Shown piece by piece: positions 14,382-30,200 of a DNA stretch of 64,000 nt. The DNA lies in the NCBI GenBank assembly GCA_031216445.1, contig CM062202.1:13636501-13700500 (forward strand). The letters run 5' to 3'. The translations under genes were made by a program, and so were the position numbers. This stretch comes from Lateolabrax maculatus (lineage: Eukaryota > Chordata > Actinopteri > Acropomatiformes > Lateolabracidae). The notes beneath the pieces are model-generated. The model did no database searches. It worked only from the letters and a program-made list of their open reading frames with translations, and was not told where the DNA came from. Every line of letters starts with the position of its first letter. The first letter of the stretch is position 1.

Positions 14382-17300
14382 TATCTAGCTTTAATCGCTT
14401 GTCATCACCCATTGGCTTATCTTGTCAGGTGATGGCACTGCTGAAAGACATAAAGGCAGCAAAAAAAACAACAAAAAAACATGTGGGAGCATTATTATAA
14501 TCATTTTTATAAAAAAAATAACGAGGGCTGTATTACATTTGATTATAATTATTACTTCAATTCCCTTCCTGGCAGTTTGTACTGAAACACAACATGCATG
14601 CCACAGTGTATATTACCAAATATTTCCCCCCAAACACGCCAGTAAAATGAAGTGACAGCTCGGGGACATTTTTTCAGCCCTGTCACATCTGAGAATAACA
14701 ATGGCCTATCAAGCTTGTTTGCTTATATGATACAGCAGAATTACAGTGCACTGACCCGACTGGCACCAAAGATAGCAGCCCTACTTCAGGACAGGGTGAG
14801 ATGGAGAGAGGGAGCATGGGAAAACAGTGCCTCAGTCAGGCTGCTCTTTGTATGGATGTAAATAGGTCTGAGAAGAGTGAATGGAGTGTAGAGTTAACAT
14901 GAGAAAACAGATAAAAGACGAGCAGGAGAGGATAGAAAAGGAAAAGACAGAGGTGGGGCAGGAGGAGAAATCAAGGTGGCAGACTGAGATGTGTGAAGAA
15001 GTGGGTGTTTGGTTCTCTGCGAGTTGCTGTGGCCTCTGACATTTATCACACTAATCCCTCAGCGGCACACTTACAATATCTAGCACAGAGAAGGAAATGT
15101 TATCAAGTCGAAGATAACAACTCTCACTCAGTGTAGTGAGAAGAGAAAGTCCTCCTTGACATTCCACTTTCATTTCTCCTGACAAGCTGCAGGATGTGAA
15201 GTCATGTCACACAAAGAAACCTTTTACTTTAAAGGTGCATTCATTCCTCTCAGCAGCTCTCTGATTCATGATTCGTGCAAGTTTGTTTAGTCAACAGCAT
15301 GTTGGCATAACTCTACTGAAACAGAGTGTATGCATATTCAAAGACACATATTTCTGTCTTTCACAATATAAATAAAAAAAAACAAATTAACTGGAGAATA
15401 GCTGGACTGTAGAGGGTGGTTGCATGTGTTTCCCTTTCTCTCTTCCTCTTCTCTGCTTTAAGCGACACAACTAACCAAGTGTAACTGGAGCTTAAAGCAT
15501 AAATCTATCCATGCCACAAACCATGTAAGTTAATTGATGTAGCACCACATCAGTGAGCACTGATATATGTGTAAAAAAATTGCACCTAAATCTAAAGAAG
15601 TACTATGTAAAAGTGATTTCCAGGTTTTGTCTTGAAGTGAAAATACAGCACAGGAAATTTCACTTCATGTAAAGGTGCGAGTTTGGGTATTTTGAGCATT
15701 ATGTAGCTTCAGCTTATCACAGCTGTGGAGGCACTACCAATTCCACATTTTAGGGTCAGTTTACAGTTACAGCAGTGAAATGTCTTGGACAGCTCTGAGA
15801 AAATGACTCTGGTGATGTCATCAGGGTTATCTGATCTTGTGAAGAGCCCATGGTATAAACTGGGGGTAATTTAACAGGCAAGGGGGGTGTGACAAAAGAT
15901 GCTTTTGAGTTGCATTGGGGGAATTACAGGATCCAGTGATTTGGAGCTTGACCCAAACTAGGGACTTTTTGTCAGGATATCTCAGCCTTTGCTAAATCAA
16001 CTTTCACCATTTTTATTTTTTATATTCTTAAATCCGTCTCAAGCAAGTCCCCAAACGTGATGGTAGTTCAGTAGATAGTAGGTGGTTTAGTAGAGGACTG
16101 CATCTGGAAGCAAGTACAGAGTAACCTTAATTGTCATAAGGGGAAAAATCATTTTTCAAGTTAACAAAAATGCATTTAGTGACTTCAGTTAATGAAAATG
16201 TCATTGAACAAATGCAACAAATCCTCTCCTGGAAGACTAAAAATCTTCATAGACATATTTGAGGGATGGGCAGATGCAGTCAAATTCTTGTCCCTTCTTC
16301 ATAGTTCCATTACCAGAACAGTAGCCCCACTTAGTTTGGGTCAACTCAGTTTGGCTAAATGGTGCAAAGGAATGTTATGGGAGACTCTGGAAAACGTATA
16401 CACTAAAGGCCTTGTCACAGGTTCATCAATCACATCAGGCCAGTGACGCACCACAAGGCATTTTAACACACATCACACAGGGCTCTTGGCTTTAATCAAG
16501 CTCTCAGAACGAAAAGGACTCTCACTGACTCATGAATCCCCCAAACAGCTCCTGGCACAACAGACACATTTCTCCATAAACTCCACATGCAGCAGGGTTT
16601 ATGATGCCATGAATGAGCCACACAAATAAAAGAATGCAGTAGGAAAAAGACTAATAAATATGCATGATATGTGTAACCATATTTGCAATAATAATAATAA
16701 TAATGCATAAAATTCATACTTTCTTTGATCCACAGTAAACGATGGTGCTCGTTAGGGATCTTTCGATAAAAAAAAAACCAACATCAGACTCTTTGAACCG
16801 AGTGTGATTTACTCCGTCTTCATAAATATGCATGATTCTTTTTATCCTGTTTGCTTTCAGTGGTTGTTACCAGTTATCAAGGCTTTCATTTATTAATGAT
16901 GACTCCAATGACCTTATTACAGTTACATCAAGAGGAGACATTTCTAAAAGCAGTCTTGTTGTTGCGACCTTGGGCTGGTTGGTGGGTCGGTGGGTGGGTG
17001 GGGGTGGCGGCTCTATTCCCGCTATGTTGGCTGCACACAGTAACTCTCCTGAAGTAGAGAGGACTGGCCAACGGCACCAAACAGAAATAGCAGCCAGAAA
17101 CTGGACTCTAGAGAAATTACAGGAGTCTTATGTGTGAATGGTTCAAGAAAGGAAGAATGCAGATTAGTAAACCAGATGTGGTTGATCAGTACCAAATTGC
17201 ATGTGAAACATTGCATGTTTAATATACATGGTAAACAAAGCTGAGCAAACACTCCTTTCAGATATATTGTTAATGATGAAAATGATTAGTCAATTAATTG

Positions 17301-20063
17301 ATTAGTTGACTCAACTGACGGAAAATTATTCGCTAACAATTTTAATATTCATTTGAATCAGTTATTAAATAAAATGTCAAACAGATACTCAAATTTCAGG
17401 TACCCTGCTGAATGTTTGAGCAATAGCAGTGCTGTGGAGCAAAGTTTTTACAAGTGGGTCTCTGTTTTGCTGTAACATAACTTTTGTTTGTTTACAAGAA
17501 AACTCCACAGGGAAGGTAGATGGATTCGCTACCTTTCATAGTTTTATTTCATTGTAAATTATATAATTGTAAATGATCTAAAACTTTGGGTTCTTTGGGT
17601 TTAAAACAGTGCAGAGAGCTGTGTTGGTGAGGGTGTGCTGTTAAGATACCGACATGACATACGATCCAGAAAGCCCAGCTGGAGTTACAGATGAATGCTT
17701 TTAAAGGCTTATCAGGTGGCAAAAATAAAAAAAATAAAAAACTGTTTTTACTTCTCACTTTTTATCTTTTGACATGACAATCACAAGGAAAACAGAAAGT
17801 AATTTACCTTTTCCTTTTCTGCCATTTTTAAAAACATTTATCACTTTTCTAGACAACTGATAGTTTGTAGACAGACAGTAAAGGTGCAGAGAAAGACAGC
17901 GGTATGACATGCAACAAGGGTCCTCAGAAAGAACTGACCCAGGAACGTTGCAGTAATACATTATGTCTCTTAACCAATGGTCCCACCGGGATGCCCCCTT
18001 TTGCCACTTTCTGATCTGTTGTAGACTGTCAGTTTATTCTTAGATCTGTTGATTAATTGCCAGTTTTATTGATTCAACATTCAATAATTAATTATTAGAT
18101 GCCACCCTAATACACTGTACACAGTTACGAGTACAGAGTGCTCTGTACTCCGTCGGGTTCAGGTGATGTTTTAATTACTGTGTGCAGAGACAATGATATG
18201 GACAGTGGCAGCTGCAGCAACCAAACTGCACATTCCCACGATGCCTGAAAGAAAACAAGGTCAACTTGTCACACTAACCAGCCAGACACTTTCCCTAACA
18301 CACACACAGAGACGCCCGGGGTGCTGGAGCCAAATGGCGGCAGTATCCACTCAACATGCCATCAGAATTAACGGTTTTCCAAAAGGCTGGGGATGAAGGA
18401 TACAAAGAATGTAAATACAGTGAAGAGGAGTGGACCACACAACGGGGGAGAAAGGGAGGGAGCCACATTGCTCGCTGATTTCTTCTGGTGATGTGACGCT
18501 ATATTCCATTTCAACAGACCACCTGCTGTAGAGATCAGCCCAGGCTAGACCTGGCTCATTTCTCAGCATGCCAGACTCAAGTCCATCTTTCAGGGGGGCT
18601 CTGCTGACTCACAACTGTTACAACAGTACGGTAATAAAGCTTTGAATGGGTCTCCTATGAGGTCATTTCCAACAGTGGCGGTTATGGTCTAAGGTGGGAA
18701 AGTTACAAAACAACTAGAATCAAGGTGTCATTGAGCGAGGCAATAAATGCCCAGTGGGTCCAGCGGAACAGCTCAGCAAGAAGAATTCAAGCTTGTAAAA
18801 GTGTTAAAAGGGCCAGTTCACCAAAATATCAGCTATCAGTTCTGAGATTTTTGCCGCCACCCCAATACAACAAAGGTGTATGCAATTTTGTGTTTTCTAA
18901 CAGCATTTATTGCGTCCCTGTGACTTTGTCAACAGGGACACAGAGGGACTATTTCTTCAGGAGAAAGTCATTTCCAATGAAAACCTTTCACAACCTCAAT
19001 TGTATTGGGATAGCGGATCAATTTTAAGAAATGAATGAGCCAAAAGAGTATGCATGGCTAGAGGTTATAACGCTAATGTGCCGGACTATTTCTCGGCCGG
19101 GTGCAGTGACTTCCTGGGTTCTAATCCTCACACAACCCTCCATAACACCAAAAACCTGCTGAACTACTGCTTTAAAATGCATTATTGTATATTTTATCTC
19201 ACAGTTTATGCCATGTTTCCCAAACTTTTTCCATCATCCCCCTTTCAAAACCAAAAGATGAATCATGTCCCCCCAAAACCCATGTTTAAATTGACTGCAC
19301 TTTCAATAATTGGTAACAATACATGGGAAACTACTAAGAAAGCCTTTCCTTCTACATTGACAAAACTTGAAATTGAGTATTAGATACTGTAGGCTTCAAC
19401 ATAGTTTGGTTTTTCCTGGTGTGTTTGCTCAGTTAGCTTGACCAGTTCCTTCTTGTACTCTGCATGTCAGTTTGCTCTCGGAATAAATCTTGCTAACATG
19501 AACCTTGCTGACGGCATCAGAACACACTTGTTCCTTTATTGTTCCAAAATGACTCACATCCATAAACTTTTTTCTCGGCAGATGTTTTGACTCGGTGTAG
19601 CAGGAAAAGCACAGGTGGAACTAATAACATTAACAATGGCTCTGTTACAGCAATAGTGTTATTAATTGCACCCGTGTTTAACAAGACAGAATATGTGCAG
19701 TGAAAAGGGTCTATTCAAGTTTACCTTCCAGTCCACATTTTGCGCCGTAATTGTACACGTTTCAATAAAAACCTAAGATAAAGAGGCCTTTCGGGCTGCT
19801 GGGGGAGTGTTGGACTAGCATCAAAATAATTTCTGAGCAGTCTCGTACCACAGCTGTGAAGATCCAACCGCAGGCCTTTAGCTGCGAGGAAACAGCAGCT
19901 TCACTGACCTGAGGCTAATCCCTCTTTAGTAAGCAGCTCTTTGGTCTTCCCTAAGCAGTTACACTCCAAAGAGAGTTCACTCTGTTTCCCAACCTTTGAT
20001 AACTGCTTGGCAACAAGACCTACTCCCCTTTAGTCAAAGTTTCCACACTCAGCTATTTTGATG

Positions 20064-20101
<38 letters not shown>

Positions 20102-20231
20102 CATAAAAAATGTGTTGAATATATGACTTCTGACTTGATGTGGGATGTGGTCATCTTCCCATGTCCAAATCTGTTTTTTTTAAAAACATAGTTAAATTAC
20201 AATCTATACTGCAACCTACTTGCATTTGTAA

Positions 20232-20278
<47 letters not shown>

Positions 20279-23200
20279 AGTGATCTCAGTGGGCCATTCC
20301 CTCATGCCTGCTCCCATGGTGGTACAAACGCCCCCTCCATCCTCTTTCCCACGTCCCAGATCACAAAATGGACTCCATATCAGCCACTTTGTGAGCAGGC
20401 AGAAATGAAAAAACACAAACTGCTTGGAAGTATGGGAAAGGCCAACAGGGACATTATTTTTGTACGATGCTGATTGTGATGGTACAGAAACTCAGAGAGA
20501 GAGAGAGAGAGAGGTCCCATGACATGGCTTCACAAGTATGAGACGTGCATTGCTTGCTGCTGGCATATTATGGCTAAAGATAGACTGCAGATACACACAC
20601 ACACACAAACACACACACAGAAAGCTTTTTACCCATTGACTCACATCATAAGGTACTCAGCAGCAGCTCTCTCCTTTTTTGGTGGACGCTGCAAGTGGCA
20701 GTAATGAACTTTCATGACATGACATCCATTTTCTACCTTTGTGTAAATATACAGGTGTGAAATTGTGAATAAATGTGTGTTTGTTTGTTTACGTGATATG
20801 GAAATATCTGCATCAAAATCTTAAACTAAAATCACCCTTGTTACCATGACAAATGGTTTTAAAATAAAAGCCCTGACATATTAAATGCATTCCTATGTAG
20901 GTCATATGTCGTAAGTTGGAAGAGATAAAGTTCACATGAAAAGGGGACTTTAACGTCATGGAAAAATGTTACTTCCTGGGAAACAGTGTATCTTCAGTGG
21001 TGACTTAATGTGGCATTCATGCCATATGGGATGGATGGTAGAGATGGGAAAGATTCCCATGTTAACAACTTTCATGTAATTCACACATTCATGCATTCAC
21101 GTAACATGACAGCTCAAGACTTTTGAATGATTACAGAGTTAGTCGAGTGAAGGTTAAAAAAATGCATTGACAATATAACCCATATCTATTAAATTTGTGT
21201 TTAATCACCTTGAACATCGAACTTGTCATCACAAATGTTTCAACAATCCCTTATTTCTGTCCATCCTATCATGTCAAACCTCTCAAACTAGAAAGTATTG
21301 ATACCATTTCATGGAACCTGTAAAGGCCTCATGAAATTGGCGTTTCAGCTTTGTGAAAAACTGTAACTGTATATTCATAGGTCACCTCATGCTGCATTAA
21401 TAATTACAAAATCCCCCAAATCACAAATTTTTTGGATGTGTACCTCCTTTATGCACTACCACATTCTCCCTAGCAGATATCCCATTGGCTTATACTTGAG
21501 TGAATGAATAAATAAATTATCCATTTGTGCAAACCGCCCAAAGAACGTCATCTCAAGGTCTCAGGAAAAAAAAGTATTAGTGTTGATGTGATCTCATCTC
21601 TTGCTCACATGCTTTATATGCCAAAAGCTTTGGCTATTTATCACAGGACGGATAAAAAGATCAATTTAAAATATCTCACATGTTGTGATCTGAGGTCCTG
21701 GGTGTTTGTGCAGCATGATGAAGCAACCAAGCGATGAAAACAATGATCTCTTTTGACTGCATCAGCTGTTTCTACTTGGAGAAGACTGAATAAAATGAAA
21801 TGAATGAAACTGAATCAAATCATTTCAGACTACTTTCTACTGAATTACTGGTGTGACCTAGATAGGAAAAATATTTCATCAGAAGAGAAAGAATTTGCAC
21901 AAAAATAATTATCTACGGCTTTAAGATATGCTCAGAGAACACAGAAAAGACTGTTAATCTAGGCCTTTATAATCCCATCGACAAACACTAAAGCCAGAGA
22001 GAAGAGGAATCGACAAAAGTTAGCTACTAACAGTGATCTATTGTAACTAAACACTGTGAAGCCACAGCAAACACACCAGTCTGCTCTGTTGAGTCAGCGG
22101 CACATCGAATGGCTGAAGGCTGACAGGTTGCATTAGGTTAAAAGGATAATGTGCATTAGATCAGCTCAGGGCATTATTTCAGGGAAACAACATCCATTAT
22201 TAAGCAGGGTGTTGAACTATCAGAGAACAGACAGAGATTCTGACAGGCCTCTAGTCTCCACTTGTACCAGTGCAGCTCCCAGAGGACAACTTCAGATCCA
22301 AGGATCGGCTAGAATCTGAGCAGCTCAAGCTTTGTACTTCTAGAGCTAAAATCTCTGCTAGTTCCCTTTCTAGTCTTTCTAGCACTTATCTACTGTACCA
22401 CCAAGAGCTCAACACACTGAAACTTAAGAAAACGCATGCAAAAAGACAAAACACAAGCATAGAAGAAAACATCTTCAGCATCACACTAAAAGGCAAAAGA
22501 GACCAGAGGGCAAAAGGTGAGGCCACTCGCCCGAGCACTAAGTGTTTTTCTCACATTGGCAATACTTGGCAGAGGGACAGAAAGGGCTCTGTGTGTTTAT
22601 GACCTCAGAGCAGAGACCAGAGGTGAAGACGCACATAAGTCACAGGGTCAAAATGAAAAAGAGACAACTTCTCCAGCAGAAAGTGCAGCAGTCATATAGG
22701 AGTAGATGTCTATGGATGTGAAGATTCTGCATTCCTCTGCTGCCACTGCTGCTAATCAATTATCTTTAATCGCACCAACAAAATTACAGTTTATAGGACT
22801 TCTACATTATATAATAATTCTTATAATATTATCTGACATCATTTGTGTTTGTTTATTTTTACAACCAAAGTAAAAGCTGAGAAAAGTTGTCCTTTCTGTT
22901 CTGGTTTCCAATCAACCGTCAGTTTCACATCACAAATCTAAAGCACATGCCTGGTTTTTCTCCTCAATGCTGTACAGTGTTCTCATGAACACACTTCACT
23001 GTATATCACACTGGGTGAAATCAATCACACAGCAAAGTTTTCACTACTTTACTCCATGTGCACAGCTTTGCAGGTGTGCCTCATGCCCAAGTCTGGAAAC
23101 TACATCTTCAAAATCTAGAAAATTCAAGCCCTCTTCATAAGCCCATCTTGATACCATCTTATCAGTATCACATACCATTTCCTCAGGTACTGCCTTTGTT

Positions 23201-26200
23201 TTTGCATCTTGTATTCTGCTACATTATTGTATTATTGATGCTTTCCAGGATCACAATTTTGCTGGCTATCTGTAGATACTCATGTGAATTAAGAGATACA
23301 AATCTGAGAGACTTCTTAAGCCATTTTAGTGGCCTGAAACCTTGTCAAATAAATTCCCTCAGCCTCAATCTCTCATGTGTTCACTGCTTTTACCTATATC
23401 TACCTACTTTTGTACTTTTTATCAAATAACAAAAGGCCAGACATTGTGTTAAGAAATTACAGACCTTCATCACTCAACACATGGTTTAAGAGCAACTGGA
23501 GTTTATATGTTTTAAGCCATTATAGTAATTCAGGTACGCTATCAGTATTATCATAGCCAAACTGAATTTGGCTCATATAATCTCACCATATTTTATTCCA
23601 TAAATAGTCTGAGGCAAACAACATTACCTCTCATCATCCTTATCTATGCAAACAGATCCGGAGAGGACAAGAGGAAACACTCTGTGCATCCAAGATTTTT
23701 GTATCTGACGCATTAAAGCAGCTGTTTTCAGGGTGATGCATGCACAACTTAAAACAATTTCCTTCTCAGGTTTCAGGTTATTTACAGGAGGACTTGTAAC
23801 GTAAGACAGAAACATGAGTCACAAACTCTCCAGTGGTCAAACTTGTTAATTGGAATGTAAATACAAGTAGTTGTTACTAACAAAACAAGATTATTATAAT
23901 AACTATCTTTGTCAAACAGTGCAGAGACTGCACACCTCAGACAACTAACAACAGCAGAGTGGTAATTTATCATCAGACACATAAATTATGTGATTTGCTC
24001 TCAAATTAAGCAAACTGGGTGTTCTGCAATGTCAATGAAATTAATGATTTTTTGCCAGGATGCATTTTATAGCACACATATGGCCCATATTTCACACAGC
24101 CTATATCCCTTCTGACAGTTTGAATGGTGTCGATTTCAACATTTTGGTAAAACTCCACGCCCCTGCAACGCCAAAGAATGATCACTATTTTTTAATGCCA
24201 AACCACTGCGTAGAAACCCTCATTTTGACATTGGAGTCGGTGTGACTGACGAGAGGGAACAACTGGCTTGACTGAGGGCCATTAAACAACCTTTGAACCA
24301 GAGTGAAGGAGGGGAAAGAGGTAATTGGAGCATTTCCAAGACAAAAATGCCAGATCTCAAACATGTGTCCCCTATACTGAAACTGGCAAAGAACTGCTCA
24401 TATAATCAACACATTTACTAAAGAAATGAAACAGTGAGTTTGAACTGTAGGTAGGTTTGTACTCTTGGTTGCTGTGGTAAACAGGCAACCAACATAACTT
24501 TCCATAATTGCAGCTTTTAGCATGCATCGAGACCTACATCTTTAGGTTGTATGTTGTAACTGTGTGTCTCTGTTATATGTAAAACTGCAAGTTTATCTGT
24601 ATGCTACATGATTTTGACAGCCCAGTATCCCCAGAAATAACTGCACAACCTTACTGAATGATTTTGCACCCAACAATTTACATCTAATGCCAACGTTCAG
24701 TGCAGATGCAGGAAGTTGTGTGTTCTTAATTTAACAAGGTGAAAAAGTAAGCGTTTGGAGGTGGAAAGGCATATTCACCATAACCACAAAGAGGGGTGGA
24801 AAGAAACATAAACTGGGGCTTTGCAGAATCCTCCAATATTGATCATTCTTGTCAAGCGACAGGGTTGAATTTGGATCCAGTTAGCGACAAAAAGAAGTCT
24901 TTGATTTTGGATAAAATTAAGCCATAAAACAAGCCATATCACAGATATAAAAAAAACTACAACTTCCTCTTCTTCACATCTATTTCCAGACAGACAGCTG
25001 ATCTGTCCACATTCAGACACTGTAAAATGTAATGCAAACCTCTGTGGACTAACAAAAACTGCAATTATTTCTTTTGTGTATCAAAATGTGCCAAAAAGAC
25101 ATGCCAGAAATCCAAACGGCATACTTGTGGGGAAGAAAAAACAAAAAGTTGCAAGCATATTTTTCTACAGTTTGCACCGCTGTAAGATACTATTTCCATA
25201 AGAAATTAAATGTAGGTGTAAATCAATGTGTTGAGTATTAACACTTACTACTACTAACACTACAACCCTGGTTCCCTGCACCTCTTCATCACATCTTACA
25301 TAAACACAGAAGTCTCCTCAGTGACCTCATAAGTATTGTTGACGTTGTTTAGCTGAGAAGCAATTTTCTCAATTCGTCTAAAGAAAGAGTTTATTTCAGG
25401 CTGATACATCATTGTACAGTTGGGTTTGGTTTTTTTGTTTCAACCATGACCCAAGTACAACTTAGCAAGGCAACCCACAGAGTAGAGTTACATTTATTAC
25501 AGTAACCTCACTCCACTCATGTGTGCATAAATCTAGCAGATAATCTAGAAGGATAAAAGAACAAACTATTCATAGTAAATCTTAACAGGACCAGAAGTGA
25601 TGATAAAGCTAAGTATAAGACAAATATTCACAGTATTTCCATCCACATCTGCTTTCCGTTTTATATTCAATAGTGGAGCATCACACAGGGATGAACCGTT
25701 TGGGGTTTAGTGCCTTGCACAAGCAGGACCTGACTGTTTGATAGGGTCTGCATATCGACTTTCTTCCACTTGCCAACTTCATAAAACCAGCTCTCTGTGA
25801 CTTTTAAATTAGTTCCAAATGGGTGGCTCACATAAACAGTCCTGTAACACTTGTCTAGTGAATTGTGCTCCGAATACAATAAGTCAAAGAGAGAACAGGC
25901 CCACATCCTGCTTTCCTGCAGAGTGTACAAGGTCCAAACCTGCAAAACACTCAACTGAGCACCCGTAGATGCAGCGAAACCCTTCATCAGGTTTGTAGGT
26001 TTCATTGGTTTTAACCCAATTGGCTCTGAAAGCATCCGGTTGACTTCTTAACCTCTCACACTCCAATAAAAAAAGGTCTAAGGTCCCTCAAATTAACAGG
26101 ATAGGTCATTTGGGGGAATTTTACAATTTTTCCTGCTTTCCCAGACAAACAAGAGAGGCTTTTAATATGTTTTATGTGCCAGTTTTCACATAGATTTAAT

Positions 26201-27202
26201 GGTGAGCTTTCCCTCTTTTGCCTCAGTTTGTGGTTGTCTAAGGGTTTAGGTAGCAGTTCTTGTTAAAGCCAAAGACATTCCCAGTGCTGACGCTTTTACA
26301 CTTTGTGCTCATTAGCCTTGTGTTCATGTTTTTTAAACTATTTTCACAGGGACTCACAAAATCATAAGAATTACATCATAGTTTTAAACTACTGTTTTAA
26401 AAAAAAAAAAGCATACTATCTATGTCCTTAAACAGGACATAGATAACACGATTCAATACAATCTCAATAAAGCATAGCATGGCAACAGTGAATACATATC
26501 TCTCAATGGGCAGAGGTTGCACAGTAACAGTAAATTAACTTTCTTTTTAAGGTTGCAAAAAAAATCACAAAGAATGTAATATTCCAAAATATGAACAGAT
26601 AATACACCAAACAACAAAGTTTTGGTGTATCTTGACGTAGTGGTCCAAAGAGCATTTCTCTTGGTTAGGTTTGAAAGATTGTTCATCACATTTTTTGATA
26701 TAATATGATTACATTACAAGTTACAAGTACATTGGACATTGGAGTATACTGGATTTATATTCTGTTTGTAAAAAAAAGTATTTGCTGCCATGTAGGCGTT
26801 TACTATGTGTTACATTACCTAAAACACTAATGTTTGGTCAGGAGAGGGATCCTCCTAAAGCTTGAAGACAAACTGTTTGGTGATTTAACCACTTAAATAT
26901 AACAAACAACCTTTCCTTACAGTTTACTCACAGCCAGTTTGTGGGGGTCTGCAGCTGGGATGGGTGTTTTGTTTACGACACAGTAGAAAGTGAGGCCTGA
27001 GCTACCGTAATGATGGTAGAGTAATGCAGACAGCATCTCAACATTCCTTTCAGTAAACCTATAAGTAAAAGAGAATTTATACGGTCGGGTACTACAGTTT
27101 GTCAGTGCCAGTGAAACAGTAACCCTGCTTTAACAAAAATAATATATGACAACAGGACATTAAGTAATAGCAGTGAGCTGACCTGAGTGGGCACGTGTTT
27201 TG

Positions 27203-27240
<38 letters not shown>

Positions 27241-30200
27241 TTTGAGTCTAGGGGTCTCTGGGAGTGCGATGTCAAGACTGTGAGGGCGCCAGGTGTACGC
27301 AGCTGTCCGTCTGATCAGGGAACTTCAAAGGCAGCAGTAAGTGGTAACAGTCAGAGGAGAGCTGGCTCTTCAGATGCTGTGCAAGCTAAAGGTGAGCTCT
27401 AAACTGCCTGATGTGAATGGATTTCCCCTGCAGCCAAATATACAATACATCAGAGTACACTAAAGCTGTCCAGTGTGTGTTGATCCATCCAATATGACTT
27501 ACAGATGAAACGCCTCATTGCACATCTGCAGAGAAGGCTGGTATTGTGTTGAAGCTTTCTGCTGGGCATCACTGATGTGTTTCTTATAAAACCAAAATGT
27601 TGCAAGAAGCAAATCAGGAAAACCTGTATTTTCTGAAAGCAATTATTTAGTGGCAAAATCACTTTCATTGCATGTTTGCCCATTTCAAGCCAACGTGAAT
27701 ACAACAAAAGGGATTTTTTCTTTGGGAGAACAATGCGCACAAAAGTGCTATATTTTCTGATTGTTTTGGTAAGTGAAGACAGAAAAAAACGGGATATTAA
27801 CTTCCTTCCTTCCTTTTACACAGTAAACAACTGATAGACCGCTCGCTTCTGCAACAAAACGTGTTGATAATAAGATATCATTCAACACGACTTGGCTGCA
27901 GATTGTTTCTTCGCGTGAGCTACGTTATACAAACAATAATTGGCTGGTACTCAGTAAACACACACAAAATGGGCCCCGACGACAACAGCACAAAGTCCTG
28001 GGAGCTTTCTCCACCAGTAACAGCCCCACGCCCTCTCCATCACTGGTTTACTATATTGACCCAAGTAATGGTGATAATGGATGTTATTCACATCAATGGG
28101 AAGATCAAACAGTAAAAGGAAACCTTGTGCTTCAACAATTCATGCTCCCAAGTGCAAAGCTTCAACCCATTATATGGCTCAGCTGGGAGACACCGGATCA
28201 AAACACTTCTGTTTCCATAAAAAAAACACCTGAAAACAAATTCAGCTTCTCTTCTGGTCTAACACTCACACATCCATTGACTAATCAGTGAAGTGTTTTC
28301 GTTTTCCTCACATTTGCTCAAATTACACTTAATATATCTTACAGTGCCAACAGCAATGCAAGGGTATTGAGGATTTATTCAGGCCCAAGAACTCTTATTG
28401 GGCAAGGACCGGAAATTTGCATGTGAGACAAAGAAAGAGCGAAGGGCAACACTGTCCTCAGCCTGACAGTTTACAGACAGCAGATAGGCCGTTTTTAGTC
28501 GAAAAAGAAGAAAAGCCTCTAAACAGACATATGTAATTGTGTTTCCTTATCAACAAATCAGTCAGGAAATCCTTTCTCTGCGGCACTTTCACGCACAAAC
28601 CAATTTTCGACATGAAAAATGAATGGTATGACCATTCATACCAGAATACTGGTGACAGGTAAATAAACTGTTGGCGTTCACACAAAATCTAGAGTTTCTT
28701 TCCACGTCAACATTTCTGTTTTATTTTTACACTTGATAGTTTATGGTGAATGGTTCAAACAATATGATTTGTTTTCCTTATTTGACCACTCAATAAAAAA
28801 AACTAATTTTTTTAAATATTTGGACAATAATTCCAATTCTGAGACATTGACCATTGCAATATCAAACATAAGGTCACGGCATTACAACAGAATTACAGTA
28901 ATAATCTCATAGTAATCTTTTAAAGCCAGTCTATGTAAATTTTGCTGCGCTGCAACAGCTGTGTCCACAAGTGGTAATTGCTATGGATTATGGGATAATG
29001 ACACACTAAATTGCCATAGATTCTCTTAAGACAGCCACTTGATGTCATCATTGGCCAATCTGGCTGAGAGCAGGTCGAAGCAGACCATGAGCAGTAAACA
29101 ACATGTCTTTTAGCGAAGTATAAAACCACTGAAATGTTTATGTGATATGCTAAAACATAGTGTAACAGTATCACAAGATGTCTCCACATTGGTTGTACCC
29201 GACTTCAGAAGAATTGAAGATGCGTCCAATTGCTTAGAAATTCTCATTTTCAACTCTACAAGAACAATGGGGCTTTTTCTTCTTTCAAAAGTTACGGAGG
29301 CTCCATTTACATAATCAAACTGTAGCGTTACTTTAGTGAATTGTGTTACTGAAACCCTTTTAATGTTATAACAGAGACAGGTCACATCACCCATGTTGAC
29401 TAGTTCACATCAACAGCATCTTTTCTTTGGTTTGACAGATTAAGTGGTAGTTCCATTAACAATTTCGAAAAACTAACTTTGTCCTTTCAAAGTAAGAGAC
29501 AGACAATGTTATACTCATAAACTCAAAAGCTCTTGTAAGCCATGTTTAAGAGTAATTGTCAGGATATTTGCATAGGAGTTCTTGCTGTTTTTAGATCTAT
29601 TGTTGTTGGGGTTTCTTTGCCGTACTATTCAAGTCCATTGTACTTTAGTTATCTAAGTTTCTATGACAGGACTGATATTTCTCTAGCCTTTTCCACTGTT
29701 TCCTTTCTAGGTTTCACTGGGGATCTGGATTATGTTTCACTAATGCTAACAACTGTAAATTCACCAAAACAATTTTAGACATCTTCAGATTGATGTTGCA
29801 CTGTCACGGCCCAGATCAAGAACAGCGGTGGACAGCTCCTTTTCTGTGTGGTGTCCTGAGGAGTCTGTTACATGGGAACACATAAACAGAGTGCCTGAAC
29901 AGCTCAAGGCAGCTCAAGGCTTATATCAGGACAAAGATAAGACACCATGTGCCTGTGACTAACTTTCTCCACACAAGGACTTAGTTTTGTGGCATTGTGA
30001 ATATTTCCATCTGTTGGTTACTAAGACGCGTTGAAGAATATGTAATATCAATGCCCAAAATTCATGAATGCATCCTGCAATAGTCTGCTTGCAATAAATA
30101 AGACTGAAAGTAAGGGCAAAACTGCTTTCCACAATTGAAAAAATGTCCGTACGCCAAAGAAGATCCAAGACCTCCAAACTCCACAGTTTTCTGTGACAAT

